From contig CP070808.1 in assembly GCA_020343715.1 (NCBI GenBank), positions 173,152 through 180,155 of the forward strand: a stretch of 7,004 nt of DNA, read 5' to 3'. A program made the position numbers and the translations under genes. Within the stretch, counting starts at the first letter, position 1; every line of letters starts with the position of its first letter. Shown in pieces: positions 1 through 4,746 of the stretch. The notes beneath the pieces were generated by a model. The model was not told the origin of the DNA. It saw nothing but the letters and a program-made list of their open reading frames with translations, and made no database searches. This DNA comes from Thermoplasmata archaeon. Lineage in GTDB: Archaea; Thermoplasmatota; DTKX01; GCA-020343715.

Positions 1-787
1 CCGGGGAGCGGGGGTCGCACAGGGGGTTCGTGTGGTTGAGGTGGGTGAAGGCTATCCGGGTGCCTCCCTCCAGGGCCGGTCTCAGGCGCTCCATGGTCTC
101 CTCCACCGGCGGGTGGGGGACGGTGCCCATGGCGCCCGGTATCTCGTCGGCGGTGTAGAAGGTCCCGTCGATGATGGCCATGTCGACGCGGGACACCAGG
201 TCGACGAAGTCGTCCTCCACGTGGTCCATGTCGGGGGCGTACAGCAGGTGCCACTTGGGTCCTAGGACCAGCCATGCGACGGTGTCGGAGAAGTCATCCC
301 TGTGGGGGACGGCGATGGGGCAGAAGGCCACGCCCTTCGCCAGCGTAAGGTCGTCTCCCGGCTTGACGGACCTGATGTCCAGTGCCCCCCACGCCGCCAT
401 GTCCTTGAAGGGTCGGTTCTCCCGGAGGAACTCAGCCGTCCTGGGCGGTCCCAGCACCGGCAGGCCCTTGGGCATCATGCCCTCCTTCCCCAGGTGCCCG
501 AGCCCCCAGTAGTGCCCCATGTGGATGTGGGTGAGCAACACGCCGGACAGGGGGATGCCGCTGAGCTTGGGACCCGGGAGGGCGTCGGCCACGACCTCCA
601 GCTGGGCGGGCAGGTCGGGGGAGGCGTCCACCAGCCATGCCCGGCCTGACCCCCTGTGCACCACCGCGGCGCTGGACGCCAGGCGTCGAGGGACGGTCCC
701 CTCCCGTGCCCCGACGCACGTGCTGCACTGGCATCCCACATGGGGGACGCCCCCGTCCTGGGCCGACCCGAGGATTATGAAACGCAC
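1..787 (-). CDS. PqqB-like metallo-beta-lactamase-fold hydrolase (partial, C-terminus beyond left edge)
   Basis: The minus strand is open from a GTG at 787 to the window edge, giving 262 residues. An in-frame TGA lies three codons upstream, so GTG is the most plausible start. The protein opens with a beta strand and ILGSAQDGG (residues 5-13), then a Cys cluster GCQCSTC (18-24) like the CxCxxC zinc site of PqqB-type proteins. The metal motif is THIHMGHY (86-93). It matches HxHxDH except that Gly replaces the usual Asp, which I recall as typical of one PqqB-like subfamily. Further ligand candidates are PHRDDFSDT (161-169), YAPDMDH (183-189) and FTHLNHTN (247-254). The family is about 300 residues, so a few dozen C-terminal residues are probably missing. 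No PQQ biosynthesis genes are nearby, so a role in PQQ synthesis is not supported. It is likely a cytosolic metal-dependent hydrolase of unknown substrate. It is transcribed divergently from the ABC operon. Family call firm, function unknown. Confidence 0.88.
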   Translation of the reverse strand, partial: MRFIILGSAQDGGVPHVGCQCSTCVGAREGTVPRRLASSAAVVHRGSGRAWLVDASPDLPAQLEVVADALPGPKLSGIPLSGVLLTHIHMGHYWGLGHLGKEGMMPKGLPVLGPPRTAEFLRENRPFKDMAAWGALDIRSVKPGDDLTLAKGVAFCPIAVPHRDDFSDTVAWLVLGPKWHLLYAPDMDHVEDDFVDLVSRVDMAIIDGTFYTADEIPGAMGTVPHPPVEETMERLRPALEGGTRIAFTHLNHTNPLCDPRSP

Positions 788-810
788 GCACAGTCATCGG
801 GGCCCCACCG

Positions 811-817
811 AAAAAAA
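811..817 (-). promoter_or_regulatory. Possible TATA-like T-tract for the MBL gene
   Basis: A run of seven T on the minus strand (A on the plus strand) is centred about 27 bases before the GTG at 787. That is the distance expected if transcription starts at the start codon. No clear BRE element is seen and the box is not a canonical TATA sequence, so this is a weak call. Confidence 0.25.
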
Positions 818-841
818 CCATCGGTCGCTCAAGGAATACCG

Positions 842-848
842 TTTTAGA
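842..848 (+). promoter_or_regulatory. Possible TATA-like box for the ABC exporter operon
   Basis: TTTTAGA is the only AT-rich stretch shortly before the ATG at 876 and is centred about 31 bases upstream. This would place the transcription start within a few bases of the start codon. The G-run at 852-856 is too far from the ATG to be a good Shine-Dalgarno site. Weak call, based on spacing and composition only. Confidence 0.3.
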
Positions 849-875
849 GACGGGGGACGATAACGATGCGATACG

Positions 876-1658
876 ATGTCGCATCATGGAGAGGGCCATT
901 ACAAGCTAGAGGTCAAGGGGCTGAGCCTCGAGCTGGGCGGGAGGAGGATCCTCGAGGACATCACCATCGGCATCCAGGAGGGCGAGTCCTTCTGCATCCT
1001 CGGTGGCTCCGGCGCGGGCAAGAGCATGCTGCTCCGGACCATCGTCAGGCTCCACGAGCCCGACGAGGGCGAGGTGATGCTGGAGGGTTCGACCATCTGC
1101 GCCCTGGAGCCTCAGGACCTGCGCAGGAAGGTCAGCCTGGTCCAGCAGTCCCCCGCCATGCTTGAAGGCACGGTGGAGGACAACCTGCTGTACGGGCTCC
1201 GCCTGGCCGGCCTTCCCGAGGAGGAGGCGAAGCGCAGGGCAGCCCAGGCCCTGGAGGACGCCGCCATGGACGCGACCTTTCTGGAGAGGCGGGCCGACAA
1301 GCTGTCGGGGGGCGAGCGGCAGCGGGTGGCCATAGCCCGGGCCTACGCCCTCCGGCCCGAGGTCCTGCTCCTGGACGAGCCCACCGCCGCCCTGGACCCC
1401 CGACGGACCCGTGAGGTGGAGATGTCCATACATGAGCTTAGGTCGGCCTCGAACCTGACCATGGTCATCGTGACCCACGACATCGAGCAGGCCCGCCGGT
1501 TGGGTGACCGGACGGTCCTGATGCGCCGGGGCCGGGTCGTGGCCGAGGGGGACTCCGAGACCCTCCTTGAGGACCTGGACCCCGAGGAACGGGCCCGCTA
1601 CCTGGGCGAGCTCGAGCAGTGGAAACCAAAATCAAAGGACGGTGATGAGTGTGACTGA
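876..1658 (+). CDS. ABC transporter ATP-binding protein, FetA-like (UPF0014 partner)
   Basis: This is a 260-residue single-domain ABC ATPase. The motifs are in order: Walker A GGSGAGKS (43-50), Q-loop glutamine in LVQQSP (about 90), signature LSGGERQ (143-149), Walker B VLLLDEP (163-169), D-loop AALD (171-174) and H-loop THD (His201). It would sit on the cytoplasmic face and drive transport by ATP hydrolysis. An in-frame TAA at 861 and the lack of other upstream starts support the ATG at 876. The sequence alone is close to several importer ATPases such as PstB. The next gene, a UPF0014 membrane protein overlapping it by 14 bases, instead points to the FetA/YbbL group, which in Escherichia coli forms an iron exporter with FetB. 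The actual substrate here (iron, another metal, or something else) cannot be read from the sequence. Walker A is followed by Met rather than the common Thr. The C-terminus (about 232-260) is charged and lies outside the core fold. Confidence 0.9.
   Translation: MSHHGEGHYKLEVKGLSLELGGRRILEDITIGIQEGESFCILGGSGAGKSMLLRTIVRLHEPDEGEVMLEGSTICALEPQDLRRKVSLVQQSPAMLEGTVEDNLLYGLRLAGLPEEEAKRRAAQALEDAAMDATFLERRADKLSGGERQRVAIARAYALRPEVLLLDEPTAALDPRRTREVEMSIHELRSASNLTMVIVTHDIEQARRLGDRTVLMRRGRVVAEGDSETLLEDLDPEERARYLGELEQWKPKSKDGDECD
1634..1639 (+). promoter_or_regulatory. Shine-Dalgarno site of the UPF0014 gene
   Basis: AAAGGA, inside the end of the ATPase gene, stands five bases before the ATG at 1645. It decides for this start over the longer open frame, which begins at 1567 within the upstream gene. 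Confidence 0.5.
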
Positions 1659-2466
1659 GTTCGACTTCGACCCCTTCAGCCTGGACCCCTTCGGCGGTCT
1701 ATGGATACTGCTGATGTCCATCGTCCTCCTGGTGATAGCGGCAGCGCTGTCCCGCTCCCGTTCCCTGGGTCTCGAGGCCGACATGGCGATCTCATCGGTC
1801 CGAGGTGGAGTCCAGATCCTGGCCATGGGCTTCCTGCTGTTCTTCATCTTCCAGCTGGAGGACCTACTGCTGGCGTCGGTGATGCTGGCGTTCATCGCCG
1901 TCATGGTGGTGGTGGCCACCTACACCTCGGCCAAGCGGGCCAAGGACCTACCCGACCCGGCACGGGCCACGTTCTGGGGCATGTTGGCCGCCACCGTCGT
2001 GACGCTGGGCACCATGGTAGGTCTCCAGATCCTGCCCACCAGGCCCGAGTTCCTAATCCCCATAGCGGGGATGGTGGTGGGCAACTCCATGAACACCACG
2101 TCGCTGGCCCTCAACAGGCTCCTGTCCGAGGTCAGGGGACACCGGACCCGCATCGAGGCCCGCATGCTCCTGGGCGCCGACGCCCAGTCCGCCCTACAGC
2201 CCCACGTGCGCTCGTCGGTCCGGAGCTCGCTGATACCCACCATGGACAGCATAAAGACCCTGGGCATCGTGTTCATTCCCGGAGGAATGACCGGCATGCT
2301 CATGGGCGGCGTGGACCCCATCTGGGCCGCCCAGTACCAGTTGGTCATCTACTTCATGATCTTCTGCTCGAGCAGCATCGCCACCACCGTTGCCACCGCT
2401 ATCGCGTCGAAGCAGCTGACGGCCGAGGGCACGGCCCTGGTGGACCTGCCCGACCCTGAGGATTGA
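1645..2466 (+). CDS. UPF0014 family membrane protein, FetB-like ABC permease
   Basis: This 273-residue protein is almost entirely hydrophobic, with about seven likely membrane segments (roughly residues 19-35, 55-71, 74-94, 109-129, 136-158, 205-222, 228-254). It carries the UPF0014 hallmark PIAGMVVGNSMNTTSLALNR (139-158) and a second conserved block GGMTGMLMGGVDP (213-225). The family includes E. coli FetB (YbbM) and plant ALS3/STAR2, which pair with a separate ATPase and act in iron export or aluminium tolerance. The ATG at 1645 is chosen because it has an upstream AAAGGA and gives the family's usual length. The gene overlaps the ATPase gene by 14 bases, implying translational coupling and a shared complex in the cytoplasmic membrane. 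It ends 19 bases from the convergent aIF6 gene. Family is very secure. The transported substrate is inferred from homologues only. Confidence 0.92.
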   Translation: MSVTEFDFDPFSLDPFGGLWILLMSIVLLVIAAALSRSRSLGLEADMAISSVRGGVQILAMGFLLFFIFQLEDLLLASVMLAFIAVMVVVATYTSAKRAKDLPDPARATFWGMLAATVVTLGTMVGLQILPTRPEFLIPIAGMVVGNSMNTTSLALNRLLSEVRGHRTRIEARMLLGADAQSALQPHVRSSVRSSLIPTMDSIKTLGIVFIPGGMTGMLMGGVDPIWAAQYQLVIYFMIFCSSSIATTVATAIASKQLTAEGTALVDLPDPED

Positions 2467-2485
2467 TAGAAGGTGTGAGGGGGGC

Positions 2486-3151
2486 TCAGTCGATGAGGTC
2501 CAGGGCCTCCTCGAGGCGCCCCAGCTCTATGCCGGTGGAGGCGGTGCCGGTAACGGCGCCCCGGGAGTTGGCGACGCAGCAGGCGCCGATCATGGGCGAG
2601 CCGTAGTTGAGGGTGCCGATGTCCACCTGGACGCCGAAGAACTCCCGCAGGGCCTCCAGCTCGTCCTTCCTTGCCTTGGGGTGGACCAGCACGCCCTTGT
2701 TGGTGGCGGTGCCCACGGAGCCGACCACGCCCATGCCCGCCAGGTCGCCCTCGCCCACCTCCACGTCCAGCACGTCGGCGATGTCGGCCCTCACCTCATC
2801 GCCCAGCCGGGGGTGTACCCAGGCCTTCGAGTCGTTGGCGAGGATGAGGTTGCCCGCGCAGTTGAGCCGTCCGTGGAGGACGACCACGTCCCGGTGCTCG
2901 GACAGGCGTTCCAGCTCGTCGTCGCCGATGATGTCGCCCACCACGGCGCCGCGGCTGTTCATCGTTATCATGGTGCCCAGCAGGTTGGTGCCGCCCACCG
3001 TCATCGGGACGGCGGGGACGTCCAGGGTCTCCGATATCAGCTTGACGTGCTCGGCCTTCGCCTCGTTGGGGACGAGGACCAGGTCGTCGGCGGCCTCGCA
3101 TACGACGCCCACGTAGGGGTTGCCGTTCACGTCCACCTGCCGAAGCGTCAA
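2486..3151 (-). CDS. eif6: Translation initiation factor 6 (aIF6)
   Basis: The 221-residue product has the length and pattern of archaeal IF6, a five-fold pseudosymmetric pentein-fold protein. aIF6 binds the large ribosomal subunit and blocks its premature joining with the small subunit. Recognisable blocks are NGNPYVGV (9-16), VPNEA (27-31), MTVGGTNLLG (50-59), NSRGAVVGDI (65-74), VGSVGTATNKG (143-153) and GACCVANSRGA (189-199). The start is a TTG at 3151. It gives eight residues before NGNPYVG as in relatives and lies six bases after a GGGGGAA. The alternative GTG at 3136 would cut the first strand. This is the last gene of the S19e-PDCD5-L39e-L31e-aIF6 operon, 19 bases after L31e. The genes that commonly follow it in euryarchaea (L18a/LX, prefoldin alpha, ftsY) are absent, and the exporter operon converges here instead. 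Confidence 0.95.
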   Translation of the reverse strand: MTLRQVDVNGNPYVGVVCEAADDLVLVPNEAKAEHVKLISETLDVPAVPMTVGGTNLLGTMITMNSRGAVVGDIIGDDELERLSEHRDVVVLHGRLNCAGNLILANDSKAWVHPRLGDEVRADIADVLDVEVGEGDLAGMGVVGSVGTATNKGVLVHPKARKDELEALREFFGVQVDIGTLNYGSPMIGACCVANSRGAVTGTASTGIELGRLEEALDLID

Positions 3152-3157
3152 AAGGTG

Positions 3158-3164
3158 TTCCCCC
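3158..3164 (-). promoter_or_regulatory. Shine-Dalgarno site supporting the TTG start of aIF6
   Basis: GGGGGAA on the minus strand lies six bases before the TTG at 3151, in the short gap after the L31e stop. It supports initiation at this non-ATG codon. Confidence 0.4.
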
Positions 3165-3170
3165 GAGCCC

Positions 3171-3446
3171 TCAGTCCTCTTCCGGAAGCGTGACCTCGAC
3201 CAGGTCCTCCTCCTCGTGCCGGATGACCCTGATCCGGATGTGGGAGGGTGGCTTCTGGATGCCGCGGGCCCATACCGCCTCGTTGACGGCGGGGGCTATG
3301 TAGAGCTCCTCGTCCTCTTCGTCCACCTTCATGTGGCGTACGACGAATTTGCGGATCTGCTTGATGGCGTAGGGCGCCCGCTTCGTGCGGGGGACGTCCT
3401 TCACGTGTCCCAGGGGGACGTTGTAGATCCGCTCCACCTCTGCCAT
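3171..3446 (-). CDS. rpl31e: Large-subunit ribosomal protein L31e (eL31)
   Basis: The 91-residue protein begins MAEVERIYNVPLG and continues with VPRTKRAPYAIKQIRKFV (18-35) and APAVNEAVWARG (51-62), all typical of archaeal/eukaryotic L31e. It ends in an acidic tail. It is part of the 50S subunit near the peptide exit tunnel. I chose the ATG at 3446 over an in-frame GTG at 3455 because AGGAGG (3455-3460) sits eight bases before it and because the family starts close to this point. It lies 22 bases after L39e and 19 before aIF6 in the translation operon. The identification is secure. Confidence 0.95.
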   Translation of the reverse strand: MAEVERIYNVPLGHVKDVPRTKRAPYAIKQIRKFVVRHMKVDEEDEELYIAPAVNEAVWARGIQKPPSHIRIRVIRHEEEDLVEVTLPEED

Positions 3447-3454
3447 GGACCACA

Positions 3455-3460
3455 CCTCCT
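3455..3460 (-). promoter_or_regulatory. Shine-Dalgarno site of L31e
   Basis: AGGAGG on the minus strand is the strongest ribosome binding site in the window. It sits eight bases before the ATG at 3446 and overlaps the alternative GTG at 3455, ruling that codon out as start. Confidence 0.7.
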
Positions 3461-3468
3461 GAGACCAG

Positions 3469-3624
3469 CTAGCGCTGGAGCTTGCTCCGACGCCACATAT
3501 GACGCTTGGGGTGGCGCTGGAAGTTGCGGTTCGTTCTCATCATGATCCACGCAGGGACCCGGCGGTTCCGCTTGGTGGCCTTGTTCAGCCGGATCTTCTT
3601 GCCGAGGGGCTTGTGGGAAGACAT
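3469..3624 (-). CDS. rpl39e: Large-subunit ribosomal protein L39e (eL39)
   Basis: This small gene of 51 codons is easily missed by length cut-offs. It encodes a very basic protein beginning [15 protein letters not shown]. It has the L39e hallmarks [13 protein letters not shown] (21-33) and [13 protein letters not shown] (37-49), and it ends LQR. L39e is the smallest large-subunit protein and lines the peptide exit tunnel. The ATG at 3624 follows the PDCD5 stop by five bases. Its ribosome binding site AAAGGAAG (3633-3640) lies within the last PDCD5 codons, eight bases upstream, suggesting coupled translation. The next gene, L31e, is the usual partner in archaea. The identification is secure. 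Confidence 0.95.
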   Translation of the reverse strand: MSSHKPLGKKIRLNKATKRNRRVPAWIMMRTNRNFQRHPKRHMWRRSKLQR

Positions 3625-3629
3625 CCCAA

Positions 3630-3968
3630 TCACTTCCTTTGGATAGTTATCTCGCGCTTGGATGGTGCGACACGGGCCAGGATCTCCTTGAGGGTGGCGT
3701 CGTCGATCATCGAGTTCAGACGACCGCTCTGGACCAGCATTATGATGCGGTCCTCCACCTGCGCCGCGACGTCGGGGTAGGCGATCTTGAGATTGCCCAG
3801 GCGCTCCCGGGCCTCGGGGGTGAGGATGCCGCGCAGGATGTGCTGGCGCTGGGCCTCGACCATCTCGGCCTGGCGCGTCGCCTGCTCCTGGTAGTCCTGC
3901 TGCTGTTGGATCTCGGCCAGCTTCCGCCGCCGGATCTCCTCCAGCTCAGGGTCCTCGCCGCCTCCCAT
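3630..3968 (-). CDS. PDCD5/TFAR19-family DNA-binding protein
   Basis: The product has 112 residues. It starts with an acidic stretch [17 protein letters not shown], followed by a long Gln-rich charged helix (about 14-43), then a compact helical core with [14 protein letters not shown] (51-64) and [27 protein letters not shown] (about 75-101). This is the archaeal relative of eukaryotic PDCD5. Archaeal members are annotated as DNA-binding, but the cellular role is not settled. The ATG at 3968 has AAGG nine bases upstream (3978-3981). A TTG at 3977 would add three residues and also has a possible site, so the start is slightly uncertain. It sits between S19e (22-base gap) and L39e (5-base gap), the standard archaeal arrangement, which hints at a role linked to translation or ribosome biogenesis. 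Confidence 0.92.
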   Translation of the reverse strand: MGGGEDPELEEIRRRKLAEIQQQQDYQEQATRQAEMVEAQRQHILRGILTPEARERLGNLKIAYPDVAAQVEDRIIMLVQSGRLNSMIDDATLKEILARVAPSKREITIQRK

Positions 3969-3990
3969 ATCGCTCAACCTTCTCGTTCCT

Positions 3991-4446
3991 TCAGTAGTAC
4001 TTGGACAGCTCCGGGTCGGCGCTGGCCAGGTCCTTCATGATCTCCCGGGCCGTGTTGTCCAGCAGGGACTGGCCCTTGGGGGTGATCTTGCGGCCCTTGT
4101 TCTTGTCCGCCTCCACGAGGCCCGCCGTCTCCAGCTGCTGCAGGGAGTGCCGGATCACGGACCGGGAGCCCTTGACGGCCTTGTACGGCTTGGCCTTGCG
4201 GTCCTTGGCGCCGCCGAACTCGCCCGACAGGCGCTCGGTCCCGATGGGGCCGTAGAGGTAGATCTTCCGAAGCACCGCGGCGGTCCGGATGTGCCACCAG
4301 TTCTCCTGCACTGGCTGGGTCTCCACATGGGTGCCGGTCTTGACATCGCGGGCCCACTCGGGCTCCTCGATCTCCTTGTAGTCCCGCAGCTTCTCCGCCG
4401 TCAGGTCGATGAGCTTCTGCGGGGGCACGTCGTATACCGTGGTCAT
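3991..4446 (-). CDS. rps19e: Small-subunit ribosomal protein S19e (eS19)
   Basis: The 151-residue protein begins MTTVYDVPPQKLIDL, as archaeal S19e proteins do. It contains WWHIRTAAVLRKIYLYGPIG (50-69), RLSGEFGGAKDR (72-83) and a winged-helix-like C-terminal half with SVIRHSLQQLETAGLV (96-111). S19e binds the head of the 30S subunit and in eukaryotes is required for small-subunit maturation. The ATG at 4446 fits the family N-terminus and has GGAG nine bases upstream. The ATG at 4455 directly abuts that GGAG and would add three residues, so I reject it. This is the first gene of the translation operon. A leader of perhaps 90 bases separates it from the likely promoter box at 4557-4567. Confidence 0.95.
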   Translation of the reverse strand: MTTVYDVPPQKLIDLTAEKLRDYKEIEEPEWARDVKTGTHVETQPVQENWWHIRTAAVLRKIYLYGPIGTERLSGEFGGAKDRKAKPYKAVKGSRSVIRHSLQQLETAGLVEADKNKGRKITPKGQSLLDNTAREIMKDLASADPELSKYY

Positions 4447-4511
4447 GGTTCGCATCTCCGGACCGTTGTCCTGACCGGTGCACGCCAGCGCAGGCCGTCA
4501 CAGCCTTGGCC

Positions 4512-4523
4512 AGGGCGTACCCT
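4512..4523. repeat. Small inverted repeat in the S19e leader
   Basis: AGGG-CGTA-CCCT is a 4-bp stem with a four-base loop. On the minus-strand transcript the loop would read UACG. It lies in the presumed 5' leader of S19e. It could be a regulatory hairpin or chance in GC-rich DNA. Confidence 0.3.
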
Positions 4524-4556
4524 CCGGTCGCGGGTTCCGACGTAAGAGATAACTCC

Positions 4557-4567
4557 TATTTAATTTT
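4557..4567 (-). promoter_or_regulatory. Likely TATA region of the S19e operon
   Basis: On the minus strand this reads AAAATTAAATA, the only strongly AT-rich stretch upstream of S19e. A start about 26 bases downstream would fall near 4535, leaving a leader of about 90 bases before the ATG at 4446. That fits with S19e having a Shine-Dalgarno site. The box is nearly symmetric in composition and might also serve plus-strand transcription into the structured core. Confidence 0.5.
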
Positions 4568-4596
4568 GTCCGTATGTCGAGAGGGCGTTGGAACTT

Positions 4597-4628
4597 CCTC
4601 CGGGGCATCTGCGGGGCCCTTCCGGAGG
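4597..4628. repeat. 7-bp perfect inverted repeat (CCTCCGG / CCGGAGG)
   Basis: The arms are at 4597-4603 and 4622-4628 with 18 bases between them. Two T-G wobble pairs would extend the stem outward on the plus-strand transcript. The intervening sequence contains GGGG and CCC runs that could pair further. It could be a hairpin in a small RNA or leader. Confidence 0.45.
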
Positions 4629-4631
4629 GGT

Positions 4632-4679
4632 ACTGGTCCGGGGGCCTCCGCGACCTTCGGCGTACGCCGGAATCCCAGT
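4632..4679. repeat. Inverted repeat ACTGG / CCAGT enclosing a 12-base palindrome
   Basis: ACTGG (4632-4636) pairs with CCAGT (4675-4679). Inside lies the perfect palindrome CGGCGTACGCCG (4658-4669), extended by near-matching TT and GA flanks. As RNA it would form a nested stem with a GUAC loop. As DNA the palindrome resembles a dimeric regulator site. No transcript boundary can be shown from the sequence. Confidence 0.45.
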
Positions 4680-4707
4680 CTAATTTTGGCGGTACAAGTG
4701 AGAAGCC

Positions 4708-4715
4708 TTTTATAA
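4708..4715 (+). promoter_or_regulatory. TATA box of the DUF373 gene
   Basis: TTTTATAA is a textbook archaeal TATA box. Its centre is about 35 bases before the TTG start at 4747, placing transcription initiation near 4738 and leaving a leader of about ten bases or fewer. There is no Shine-Dalgarno sequence between, so translation is probably leaderless or near-leaderless. Confidence 0.7.
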
Positions 4716-4746
4716 GGTCCGCTCCTATCTTAAACCGGGTTCGAGA

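Larger units (their letters stand above)
4561..4688 (+). repeat. Direct repeat of TAATTTTG spaced exactly 120 bases apart
   Basis: TAATTTTG occurs at 4561-4568 and 4681-4688. Extending to 14 bases, the two copies match at 12 positions (TAATTTTG, one mismatch, C, one mismatch, GTA). They bracket the GC-rich core. They could be paired promoter boxes, operator half-sites, or a promoter and the end of a small RNA gene. The coordinates span both copies and the core. Confidence 0.45.
4447..4746. other. Divergent intergenic region with two AT-rich boxes and a structured GC-rich core
   Basis: This 300-base gap separates the S19e operon (minus) from the DUF373 gene (plus). It holds a GC-rich S19e leader (4447-4535), an AT-rich box (4557-4567), a GC-rich core (4571-4680) containing several inverted repeats, a second AT-rich copy of TAATTTTG (4681-4688) and the DUF373 promoter (4708-4715). 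Two open frames cross it (from 4506 and 4574), but they resemble no family I know and look like chance products of high GC content. I find no tRNA or 5S rRNA pattern here. Confidence 0.6.

Noticed and set aside
866..1165. Open frame from the ATG at 866, which has a G-run about nine bases upstream
   Set aside because: It lies in a different frame from the ABC ATPase, whose motifs are intact from 876, and its translation is typical out-of-frame GC-rich sequence.
1567..1644. Longer N-terminus for the UPF0014 protein starting inside the ATPase gene
   Set aside because: The extra 26 residues are out-of-frame readings of the ATPase C-terminus. The ATG at 1645 has a ribosome binding site and gives the usual length.
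2467..2485. Terminator between the convergent exporter and aIF6 genes
   Set aside because: Only 19 bases, with no hairpin or T-run on either strand.
4571..4690. 5S rRNA gene, suggested by the 120-base spacing and isolated location
   Set aside because: The conserved 5S core around the loop containing GAACCC...GAAGTTAAG is absent on both strands.
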